Assembly: GCA_003559985.1 (NCBI GenBank)
Contig: PWJP01000140.1
Coordinates: 1 to 22,372, forward strand
Direction: 5' to 3'
DNA: 22,372 bases
From: Saprospirales bacterium
GTDB lineage: Bacteria > Bacteroidota > Bacteroidia > Chitinophagales > Saprospiraceae
A program made the translations under genes and the position numbers. This document shows positions 1 through 7,306 of the stretch, piece by piece (the first letter of the stretch is position 1; every line of letters starts with the position of its first letter). The notes beneath the pieces were generated by a model. It did no database searches, was not told the origin of the DNA, and saw nothing but the letters and a program-made list of their open reading frames with translations.

Positions 1-116
1 AATGCCGGATTTTTATTCAGTGGACTGTTAAAAAATTGGCTGTAATGAAGGTCCTGTCCCTGGAGGGCGTACCCACTGAGGATAACAAAGACCAGCAACA
101 AAAGACTGATTCTCAT
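1..116 (-). CDS. PorP/SprF-family type IX secretion membrane protein, N-terminal fragment
   Basis: The minus strand opens with an ATG at 116 and stays open to the window edge, giving 38 residues. They comprise a signal peptide (MRISLLLLVFVILSGYALQG) followed by QDLHYSQFFNSPLNKNPA. The Q-D-x-H-Y-S-Q-F-F-x-S-P-L-x-x-N-P-A pattern directly after the signal peptide is the hallmark start of PorP/SprF proteins. These are outer-membrane barrels of Bacteroidota that accompany type IX secretion and gliding, often anchoring PorE or other periplasmic partners. The remainder of the barrel lies outside the window. The gene is divergent from the NAD(P)HX repair gene. I see no clear TAnnTTTG box on its own strand. 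The family call rests on a short but distinctive stretch. Confidence 0.8.
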   Translation of the reverse strand, partial: MRISLLLLVFVILSGYALQGQDLHYSQFFNSPLNKNPA

Positions 117-165
117 CCGTATAAGTATTTTCAATACAACTGGTTTATTTATTTTGCGACTGTGC

Positions 166-173
166 TATCTTTG
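166..173 (+). promoter_or_regulatory. Bacteroidota -7 promoter box (TATCTTTG)
   Basis: TATCTTTG matches TAnnTTTG exactly. A weak TTTA at 144-147 lies 18 bases upstream as a possible -33 element. It points toward the NAD(P)HX repair gene and would give a leader of about 130 bases. Confidence 0.5.
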
Positions 174-308
174 TAAAAAATCACCTAAGAAACACCTCAA
201 CGCATTGTTATCTGCAAAAACCGTACTATCTTTTCAAATACGGTCAAACGTCTTTCAAAGCACAAGATAAGAATTAAACAAATTTTGCCAAAAATTAATT
301 CCCTGACC

Positions 309-1883
309 ATGATAAGTAGAAAAAAAACAGAGGCTTTTAACATTAAGATACCTTCTCCGGAGCAAGTGTCCACCCTGGATAAATACACTATTGAATTCGA
401 ACCTGTTTCCTCCCTTGATCTCATGGAAAGGGCTTCGCACATTTTCTGCGATTGGCTAGCGTCAAAGTTTCCTGATAAAACCGCGACTTTGACTTTTCTC
501 TGCGGCCCGGGAAACAATGGCGGCGACGGATTGGCAAGTGCCAGAATTATGGCTGAAAAAAAATACAGAACCGAAGTCCATTTTGTGGGTGATCTACAAA
601 AAACTTCACCCGATTGCGCGACAAATATAAAAAAATTTAGAGAACTCTGCCCAGGCCATTTCAATGTTCTTGAAAACCCTGAGCATTTAAGGAAAATTCA
701 TGACAATAACATTCTCATTGATGCAATTCTGGGAAATGGGCTGACGCGGCCTCTGGAAGGCAGATTAAAAAAAATTGCAGAGATCGTCAATGAGTTGCCT
801 AACTCCGTTGTTGCCATCGATATCCCTACAGGTTTATTTGCATCAAGACACAGCGACGGAGCTTCAATTCACGCGGATTGGACCCTTTCTCTGGAATTTC
901 CCAAACTTGCCTATTTAATGCCGGAAAACAAAGAGCGGGTAGCCCATTGGGAGTACTGTTCAATCGGATTGCTGGAGGAAGGTATTGAAAAAATCGATTG
1001 CCCACACTATTTTCTGACAAAAGCCTACATCGATACTCTCCTAACTCCGAGGGGGAAATTCAGCCACAAAGGTAATTACGGAAAAATCCAATTGATCGCC
1101 GGTCAAATGGGTTTTTCCGGAGCTGCGGCTCTTACTGCACTCGGTTGTATGCGCGCTGGAGCAGGCCTTTCCTGGTTGCATACGCCCAAATCCTGCATAC
1201 CGCCTGTACAATCCATCATCCCGGAATCCATTTGCACACCGGATATTGAAACTGATTTCATCTCGGACATTCAAATTTTACCTGGAATAGATACCATCGC
1301 CTGTGGTCCGGGGATTGGGAAAAACCCGGCTACAGCCTCCGCACTGAAAAAAATGCTGGAAAATATTCACTCCGATCAAAACCTCATCCTGGATGCCGAT
1401 GCACTAAATATTATTGCTGAGAACAATTGGCTTTCCTCTGTCCCTCCCAACACCATTATCACCCCGCACCCCGGCGAATTTGAGAGGTTGTTTGGCAAGG
1501 GAAAAAATGACTTCGAAACCCTGGAAATACAGCGATCGGCATCTAAAAAGTACAAACTTAATATTTTACTCAAAGGCGCTTACAGCAGGGTTTCCACACC
1601 ATCAGGCGAAATTTTCTTTAATCCGACGGGCAATCCGGGTATGGCCACTGCGGGAAGCGGGGATGTGCTTACCGGAGTGATTGCAGCAATGTCCGGGAGA
1701 GGCCTTGAACCGACCACCGCTGCCATTGCAGGAATGTATCTACATGGCCTGGCCGGAGATTTGGCTGCCGAAAAGTTGGGAAAGGATGGTTTAATCGCAA
1801 GAGACATAGCTAACCACATGCCCTCAGCCTTGAAGGTTTTTGAAAAAACAAAGCCGGCCAGTCCAAAAAATGCAGCAGAATGA
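309..1883 (+). CDS. nnr: Bifunctional NAD(P)H-hydrate epimerase / ADP-dependent NAD(P)H-hydrate dehydratase
   Basis: This cytosolic metabolite-repair enzyme (524 residues) epimerises R-NAD(P)HX to the S form and dehydrates S-NAD(P)HX back to NAD(P)H. The N-terminal YjeF_N epimerase half spans about residues 15-225. It carries the nucleotide loop GPGNNGGDG (66-74) and an AIDIPTG segment (169-175). The C-terminal ribokinase-like dehydratase half spans about 250-515, with HKGNYGKIQLIAG near its start, TPHPGEF (385-391) and AGSGDVLTG (448-456) with the catalytic Asp. The length is normal for the fused bacterial form. I chose ATG 309; an in-frame TTG at 285 would add eight residues. It precedes a sirtuin gene by 123 bases on the same strand, so both NAD-related genes could be co-transcribed. 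Confidence 0.95.
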   Translation: MISRKKTEAFNIKIPSPEQVSTLDKYTIEFEPVSSLDLMERASHIFCDWLASKFPDKTATLTFLCGPGNNGGDGLASARIMAEKKYRTEVHFVGDLQKTSPDCATNIKKFRELCPGHFNVLENPEHLRKIHDNNILIDAILGNGLTRPLEGRLKKIAEIVNELPNSVVAIDIPTGLFASRHSDGASIHADWTLSLEFPKLAYLMPENKERVAHWEYCSIGLLEEGIEKIDCPHYFLTKAYIDTLLTPRGKFSHKGNYGKIQLIAGQMGFSGAAALTALGCMRAGAGLSWLHTPKSCIPPVQSIIPESICTPDIETDFISDIQILPGIDTIACGPGIGKNPATASALKKMLENIHSDQNLILDADALNIIAENNWLSSVPPNTIITPHPGEFERLFGKGKNDFETLEIQRSASKKYKLNILLKGAYSRVSTPSGEIFFNPTGNPGMATAGSGDVLTGVIAAMSGRGLEPTTAAIAGMYLHGLAGDLAAEKLGKDGLIARDIANHMPSALKVFEKTKPASPKNAAE

Positions 1884-2006
1884 AATCCCGTATTATACCA
1901 GAATAAAAAGCATGCAATTAATCTCAGTTTATTCAAAAGCCCTGAACCAATAGAATTTAAAATTTTGCGCGATTCACCTTCCCTTTGATCTAAAACATCA
2001 TAATCC

Positions 2007-2711
2007 ATGAAAATAGTAATTCTGTCTGGCGCCGGAATCAGCGCTGAGAGCGGGGTGGCCACTTTCCGAGGAGCCGGTGGACTTTGGGAAGGACATGACA
2101 TTATGGAAGTAGCCTCACCCGAGGGTTGGCAAAACAACCCGGAACTGGTGCTGGACTTTTACAACAAGCGCAGAAAACAACTGCTCTCAGTTAAACCCAA
2201 TCCGGCCCACCGTATTTGCGCGGAATTACAGCAGTGGTTTGAGGTGGACGTAATCACTCAAAATGTCGATGACCTCCACGAAAGGGCCGGCAGTGAAAGG
2301 GTGCTCCACCTTCACGGTGAGTTGCTAAAAGTGCGAAGCGAAATCGATGAAAATTACATTGTAAAAGTAAGTGGAGACATCCATTTGGGAGACAAGTGTC
2401 CAAAAAGCGGCCAGTTGAGACCACATGTGGTGTGGTTTGGGGAAATGGTCCCGATGATGGAACCGGCGGAAGACATTATCCGGAATGCAGATGTAGCAGT
2501 CGTCATCGGCACTTCTCTGCAGGTTTATCCCGCTGCGGGACTGGTGCTGCAAACACCTCCGCATTGCAAAATTTGGTATATCGATCCCAATCCGGGAAAT
2601 GAGCTAAACAGCTACTTTGGAGAGCGGTTGACCCTGGTTGCTAACAAAGCTTCCACTGGCATGGAGCGATTTAAAGAATATATTTTATCGGAAGCAAAGA
2701 TTGAACCTTAA
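2007..2711 (+). CDS. cobB: NAD-dependent protein deacylase, class III sirtuin (CobB/SIRT5-like)
   Basis: The protein (234 residues) should remove acyl groups from lysines using NAD+, producing nicotinamide and O-acyl-ADP-ribose. Visible motifs are GAGISAESG (8-16) with TFRG following, TQNVDDLH (84-91), the catalytic HLHG (His103), and LRPHVVWFGEMVP (137-149). Tyr52 and Arg55 in FYNKRR match the Y-x-x-R pair that lets class III sirtuins accept succinyl- or malonyl-lysine. The zinc-ribbon is reduced: of the usual four cysteines only Cys131 remains, and the segment is short. The start ATG directly precedes the Rossmann glycine loop. The stop lies 10 bases from the end of the convergent coiled-coil gene; that spacer contains CCCCGGGG. 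Confidence 0.93.
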   Translation: MKIVILSGAGISAESGVATFRGAGGLWEGHDIMEVASPEGWQNNPELVLDFYNKRRKQLLSVKPNPAHRICAELQQWFEVDVITQNVDDLHERAGSERVLHLHGELLKVRSEIDENYIVKVSGDIHLGDKCPKSGQLRPHVVWFGEMVPMMEPAEDIIRNADVAVVIGTSLQVYPAAGLVLQTPPHCKIWYIDPNPGNELNSYFGERLTLVANKASTGMERFKEYILSEAKIEP

Positions 2712-2721
2712 ACCCCGGGGG

Positions 2722-5688
2722 TCAGTCTTTATCTCCTGATTCTGTCAGAGACTTAAGTTCGAGTTCAGCCTGTTCGACTTGAATCAAAAGGTCATCCAAC
2801 TCCCGTCTTCTATCTGCAAATTCGGATTTCAAGGCCTCAATTTCAGAAGCGGTCCGCAATTTCACGGCTTCTATCTCAGAATCAGCTTGTTTTTTTGCCT
2901 CGAAGACCCGCATTGCCTGTTCCCTTTGAACAGTTTCAATTTCCTCATTGGCGCGGTTTCTCTCCCGCTGAATCTGGTCTAAAATCTCTTCTCTCGTGGT
3001 CCGGTGTTCAGCGAGTAATTGTTGAATATTGGCCTCCTGTTCTGATCGCAAGCTGTCTTTCATCATTGCGCGATGCTGTCTGAATGAAGCCAGTTCAGTG
3101 GCAAATTTTTCCCTTTCACGCTCCATTTTTTCCGATCTGCTATTTCTCTCTTGCTCGTAAGTATGTAGCATATTTTCTCGCTCAGAGGCCTGCAATGAGC
3201 GCATTGCAAAAATCTTCTCTGCATGCTCCTGCCGCAGTTTTTGAAGAGAATCATGGAAGGCCAGTTGGTATTCATTGTGGGATTCAACCAGCGCAGCTCT
3301 TTCTCCTGCTATTCTCTCTCTTTCTTCTCGCATTAACTGGTGATGTTCTGTGGCCAACTCCTCGCGTTCATCCAACATAGCAGTTCTCAGCGCCATATTT
3401 TCCTGCCTGATCTCACGTAATTTCCTGGCACCTGCAAGTCGTTCATCCTCTACTGCCATCCGGTTATCGAGTCTTACTTGCTCGAGTTCAGTCTGCAAAT
3501 TTTGAGTTTCTTCCTCAGCGTTTCTCCGTGCTTCAGTAACTGCCTCCAGCGCCCTGGTTCTGGCATCTCTGACCTCTTCAGCCAATTGAAGCCGGTAGCT
3601 CTCCCCTTCTTTTTTGGACAATTCTCGTTGCCGCTCGAATTCCCTGGTTATCTCAGCCAACTCACCGGACTCCCTCTCTTCGATTTCTTTCAATCGCGCC
3701 TCAGATATCGACCGACTTTCTGCTATTCGCGTGGCATATCCCGATCTCAAAGAATCCTCTTTATGTTTGAAGTCGGCTTCCAGTGCGACCAACCTGGCAT
3801 CAGTTTCAGCAATTCTCTCAGCAATGGTTGTTCTCCTTTCCTGCAGAACAGCCAGTTCGGACTCCAACTGATTTTTACCCTCAGTTCTGATAGAGTCAAG
3901 CGTTTTACGGTGTGATTGTCTCCAACTTTGAATGGCCTGGGCAAGTCTTTTTCTCTCCTCAACCACAGTGTGTTGAATGGAATCAATCAACTGGTTTTTT
4001 CGGGCTTTGGCGGCCTGAACCTGCAGCTCTCTTATTGCGAGGACTGAATCTGCTTCCTGGACGCTTTTTGCAATGCGCTCAGCTTTTCGCATCTCAGCTC
4101 TTTGAACTGCACGCACAAAGTCATCTCTCATAGCGAGTAATTGAGAGTCTTGTGCTGCTTGTGTATTTTTTACAAGTGCGTAGTGTTCTGCTCTGATTCG
4201 TTTCATTTCGGTGCGGTGTGTCTCCTCCATTTCGATTCGCTCTGCCCGTCGCGAATACACATCTGCCAAAATAGCCTCTCTTTCTCTTTCTGCCATCGCC
4301 CTCAGTTCAGTGACATCCAGTTGATTAGATTCAGCAATGGCAGCTCTTTCGTCGGCAGCTCTTCTTCGGGCTTCAGCCACCTCATTGGCAATGGACTCTA
4401 TTTCGAGTTCAGCCCTGGTTCGGGCCTCTGCTATCTCGCGAGCTGCGCGCTGTCTTGCTTCCATGATCCCATTTGCAGCGGACTGTCTGGCAGCGACGAC
4501 CTCTCCGGCAGACCGCTCTCTTTCAACTTTCGCAGTGTCTTTGGCTTCCCTTAGGCTTCGCTCCAATTCTGAATTTATTTGTGAAATTCTTTCTGCTGCC
4601 CGTTCACGGGACTGGACCACTTCAGTAGCGTACAGTTGTTGCTGTGTCGCTTTACTTTGCCTGAGGGAATCAATTATACGGTTTGCTTTTGCTCTTTGTT
4701 GGGCGATTTGCTCGCTAGTGCTTTTGCGCAATTCAGCAATTTTATCTCGTGTTCGCTCCATTTCGGTAACTACATTCCTTCGAAGTGAATCAATAATGGA
4801 ACCGGTCTGTTCTTTTTCACTGGCTATCCGCTCTAAGCGCTCATTGCGGATTCTAAGAATTTCACTGTGGGTTTTTGCGCGCTCATCTTCAATCTCCTGT
4901 TCAAAGCCGGCAATCACCTCATTTCGATGGCGTCTGGCAGATTGTATTTCATCTTGAATTTCCTGTTTAACATCATAGGCCCTCCTTCGCTCCCTCTCAA
5001 TTTCGGCCCTCAACCGCTCTCTCGTGGATTGGAGTTCTTGTTGAAGTGCGACAGTTTCTCCATCTGATGAACCCGACGAAATGTTTTTAGCTGATTCCCG
5101 ATCAGTAATGGTAGAAGAACCAGGGCTTTGCCGTTGTTGAGTTGCAACGGGCTGCGCAGGGCTGGGTACCATGTCCCAATCAACAATGTCTCGCACACAT
5201 CCAGCCATTTGATTAAACTCCGCTGATCTGCTGGAGTGCAAACTAATTTTACGCATTACATTTTCATGTCGCTTTCTCAGAAAAAAAGTGGATATCCTGT
5301 TGCCTGCCAACCAGTTCAACATTTCAGCATTAATGGGAATAAAATTGGTTGAATGTGGCATCCTGCCTTCCTGGCGAACCACTCCCCTTTCGGTGAATAC
5401 CACACTCTCCCGGTGGCCTGTATTATCGATAAAAATTATTTCATCTCCTCTTTCCAACTGCATACCATCAATGGAAATCACTTTTAACATGAGACCACGG
5501 GCATCAGCTACGAAGCCAGCCTGGTAAGTGAAATCTCCCCTCACTATCAAATTGCGTTCAGCAGTAGTAATAAATTGAGTATTCCCCCTGACAAAATTAC
5601 TGACGATCAAGTCGGAACACTGGCTGTGCAGCGGATTCTCGATAAGAAAAAGTATGGGTAGTGTAAGTAGTAGAGCAAATTTCTTCAT
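2722..5688 (-). CDS. Secreted giant coiled-coil protein of unknown function
   Basis: I do not recognise a named family. The 988-residue product starts with a signal peptide (about residues 1-23, ending LHSQ) that lacks a lipobox, so it should be exported and not lipidated. Residues 24-175 form a globular, beta-rich head with two cysteines (24 and 164). Residues 176-210 are a Ser/Gln/Pro linker. From about 211 to 980 the chain is almost unbroken Arg/Glu/Ala-rich heptad sequence without prolines, hence a very long helical coiled coil. Around residues 400-426 the A-R-x-x-A motif recurs every 11 residues (400, 411, 422), then again at 440. A D-S-L/I/V motif recurs at Asp300, 340, 547, 569, 598, 645, 813 and 878. 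It ends in a short acidic tail. It could be a periplasmic spacer or surface filament; this is inference. Confidence 0.85.
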   Translation of the reverse strand: MKKFALLLTLPILFLIENPLHSQCSDLIVSNFVRGNTQFITTAERNLIVRGDFTYQAGFVADARGLMLKVISIDGMQLERGDEIIFIDNTGHRESVVFTERGVVRQEGRMPHSTNFIPINAEMLNWLAGNRISTFFLRKRHENVMRKISLHSSRSAEFNQMAGCVRDIVDWDMVPSPAQPVATQQRQSPGSSTITDRESAKNISSGSSDGETVALQQELQSTRERLRAEIERERRRAYDVKQEIQDEIQSARRHRNEVIAGFEQEIEDERAKTHSEILRIRNERLERIASEKEQTGSIIDSLRRNVVTEMERTRDKIAELRKSTSEQIAQQRAKANRIIDSLRQSKATQQQLYATEVVQSRERAAERISQINSELERSLREAKDTAKVERERSAGEVVAARQSAANGIMEARQRAAREIAEARTRAELEIESIANEVAEARRRAADERAAIAESNQLDVTELRAMAEREREAILADVYSRRAERIEMEETHRTEMKRIRAEHYALVKNTQAAQDSQLLAMRDDFVRAVQRAEMRKAERIAKSVQEADSVLAIRELQVQAAKARKNQLIDSIQHTVVEERKRLAQAIQSWRQSHRKTLDSIRTEGKNQLESELAVLQERRTTIAERIAETDARLVALEADFKHKEDSLRSGYATRIAESRSISEARLKEIEERESGELAEITREFERQRELSKKEGESYRLQLAEEVRDARTRALEAVTEARRNAEEETQNLQTELEQVRLDNRMAVEDERLAGARKLREIRQENMALRTAMLDEREELATEHHQLMREERERIAGERAALVESHNEYQLAFHDSLQKLRQEHAEKIFAMRSLQASERENMLHTYEQERNSRSEKMEREREKFATELASFRQHRAMMKDSLRSEQEANIQQLLAEHRTTREEILDQIQRERNRANEEIETVQREQAMRVFEAKKQADSEIEAVKLRTASEIEALKSEFADRRRELDDLLIQVEQAELELKSLTESGDKD

Positions 5689-5702
5689 GCCGGCAAATTT
5701 TT

Positions 5703-5710
5703 CAAACCTA
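5703..5710 (-). promoter_or_regulatory. -7 promoter box (TAGGTTTG) of the coiled-coil gene
   Basis: On the minus strand TAGGTTTG matches TAnnTTTG, 14 bases before the start codon, implying a very short leader. No good TTTG -33 box is visible. The region just upstream holds a 10-base near-perfect tandem repeat (ACTTTTTAAT then ACTTTTTAAG on the plus strand, 5721-5740) and a short hairpin with ACACTT/AAGTGT arms. Confidence 0.4.
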
Positions 5711-5806
5711 AAAATTTAACACTTTTTAATACTTTTTAAGTGTGATTGTTAATTTTATTAACAAACGGAGTTTGAAAAAATTCCACTCACAGGTAATTTG
5801 TCTGGA

Positions 5807-6193
5807 TTATTTTTTGGGGCTTACTCTGTCCCGCCAATTGAGCAGGGAAGAAATTACAAGGGCGATAAAAAAGGAGGATACCGTGAGAATATCGGCCTGA
5901 CTCGGAGTGACATCTATAGAGAGCAGCCTGTCGAGTATGTACTGCACATATGATGCTGGTATCCCGGTCTCACCCAAATCGCGCAAAACCATCCAGTGCC
6001 AATCGGTAAGTGGACAATACCCTATTCCGTAAAAAATACCCAATCCAAACCATGAAAGACCGGTTAGCAACAAACACAGAAGATTCCACTTTCGCAGGGG
6101 TTTATACACCCAGCCAAAGAGGTTGAATACAATGAGGGCACTGTGAAAAACAAGGAAAAATACATCCAGAAAATTTAACCAAAACGTTGACAT
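5807..6193 (-). CDS. DUF2784 family small membrane protein
   Basis: The product is 128 residues with three clear hydrophobic segments, near residues 6-28, 35-58 and 103-119. Between the second and third lies the family signature C-P-L-T-D-W-H-W (about 60-67), followed by LRDLGETGIPASYVQYILDRL. This matches the DUF2784 family of small integral membrane proteins, whose function is unknown. The length fits the family. It lies 118 bases upstream of the coiled-coil gene on the same strand and diverges from the barrel gene. No recognisable promoter box precedes it. The C-terminus is basic (NWRDRVSPKK), so by the positive-inside rule it is probably cytoplasmic. Confidence 0.85.
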   Translation of the reverse strand: MSTFWLNFLDVFFLVFHSALIVFNLFGWVYKPLRKWNLLCLLLTGLSWFGLGIFYGIGYCPLTDWHWMVLRDLGETGIPASYVQYILDRLLSIDVTPSQADILTVSSFFIALVISSLLNWRDRVSPKK

Positions 6194-6446
6194 TGTAAAG
6201 CTTTTAGCCCCGACAAATAACCATTATAAGCCTGAGAGTTTAACCCCCTTCAATTAAGCGAAAAAACCATCAAAGTGAATTTCAGCTCAAGGCAAATTTT
6301 CGTGCTTTTCGTAGGGTTAAAAACTGTCATTTTTTAAACAACGTAGAATGAAGTGACAATCATGTGGCATTTATGAATGATTCTAAAAACAGGTATTGTG
6401 AAAAAAAAATTTATAGCGCTATTTCCGATAGCCGTCTTGTGGGAGG

Positions 6447-6454
6447 TATATTTG
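6447..6454 (+). promoter_or_regulatory. -7 promoter box (TATATTTG) of the barrel gene
   Basis: TATATTTG is an exact TAnnTTTG match 21 bases before the ATG at 6476. A TTTC at 6422-6425, 21 bases upstream of the box, is a plausible weak -33 element. Confidence 0.55.
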
Positions 6455-6475
6455 CAACCATAAAAATGTGAAATT

Positions 6476-7297
6476 ATGAGAAAGTATTTGGGGATGGGCA
6501 CAAATGCTCTCATTGCTTTAGTGCTAGCAATAACAATGAGCCAACCGGGCGAGGTATCCGGCCAAATTCTCAATATTGAACGGGAGCGAATGCAAAGAGA
6601 CACCGCCAAAGCCTGGATGGTCAATGGCACCATTGGTGTGCGTTTGTACAATCGAAGTGCGGCAGCCGACTCTCCCGTGGATATGTTTGGCTACAATGCG
6701 GGTCTCAATGCAGTGTATTTTTCAGAGCAACATTCCTATGCGGCCATTGGGCACCTGGATTATTTGAAGATAAATGATAACGACTTTCTGAACTTTGGAT
6801 ACATGCACCTCAGGTCGCATTTTTTTTACAAAAATAATATTAGTCTGGAAGTCTTTGCCCAGGTTTCTTATGACAACTTCCGGGGATTGGACCCCAGGGC
6901 GCTTGCCGGCGCCGGAATTCGCAAGCGGCTGTTGGACACCAAACGTTCAACCCTGCACCTCGGAGTGGGAGCTTTGGCTGAGGGAGAGTGGTGGGAACAT
7001 CCCGAAACAGAAGAATCCGTAAATGTCCAATACTTAAAATCCACCAATTACCTATCATTCCGGTACTCAGTGAACGACTTTGTGGATTTTAACGCCATCG
7101 GCTATTACCAATTTGGCTACGATAGGGACCTGAGTGTACCCCGTCACCGAACCAGTGGCAATGTCAACCTCAATACTCGTCTAAGCAGATATTTTTCGTG
7201 GACCAATTCATTTGAGTTCAGCTACGAAGACAAGCCCATTGTACCGATTACCCGGTTTATTTTTCACTTCAAAACGGGACTGACCATCAGCATATAA
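6476..7297 (+). CDS. Predicted outer-membrane beta-barrel protein (DUF481/YdiY-like)
   Basis: The product has 273 residues. It begins with a signal peptide of about 30 residues (hydrophobic ALIALVLAITM, cleavage near VSGQ). The remainder alternates polar and hydrophobic residues with aromatic girdles, for example SYAAIGHLDYLKIND, RSHFFYKNNISLEVFAQVSY and NYLSFRYSVNDFVDFNAIGY. It ends in a strand with a hydrophobic C-terminus (KTGLTISI), as expected of an outer-membrane barrel of about 12 strands. The pattern of paired strands and the phrase QVSYDNFRGLDPRALAGAGIR resemble the DUF481 'salt-induced outer membrane protein' family. Function and substrate are unknown. It is transcribed alone and ends 9 bases from the convergent secreted-protein gene, with no obvious terminator between. 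Confidence 0.75.
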   Translation: MRKYLGMGTNALIALVLAITMSQPGEVSGQILNIERERMQRDTAKAWMVNGTIGVRLYNRSAAADSPVDMFGYNAGLNAVYFSEQHSYAAIGHLDYLKINDNDFLNFGYMHLRSHFFYKNNISLEVFAQVSYDNFRGLDPRALAGAGIRKRLLDTKRSTLHLGVGALAEGEWWEHPETEESVNVQYLKSTNYLSFRYSVNDFVDFNAIGYYQFGYDRDLSVPRHRTSGNVNLNTRLSRYFSWTNSFEFSYEDKPIVPITRFIFHFKTGLTISI

Positions 7298-7306
7298 AAA
7301 GAACAA

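Noticed and set aside
1580..2137. Open frame of 185 codons on the minus strand across the nnr-cobB junction
   Set aside because: It runs antisense through the conserved ends of two well-supported enzymes and shows no motif of its own.
2712..2721. CCCCGGGG between the convergent cobB and coiled-coil genes as a terminator
   Set aside because: The palindrome has no loop and no following T-run on either strand, so it is not a usable intrinsic terminator.
4337..4957. Open frame of 206 codons on the plus strand, and several smaller ones, inside the coiled-coil gene
   Set aside because: They are Ser/Ala/Leu-rich mirror images of the Glu/Arg/Ala heptads on the other strand, have no domain-like sequence and overlap a convincing gene completely.
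5748..5762. GTTAAT-TTT-ATTAAC hairpin upstream of the coiled-coil gene
   Set aside because: Only A-T and one G-C pair, no T-tract; such palindromes are expected in AT-rich spacers.
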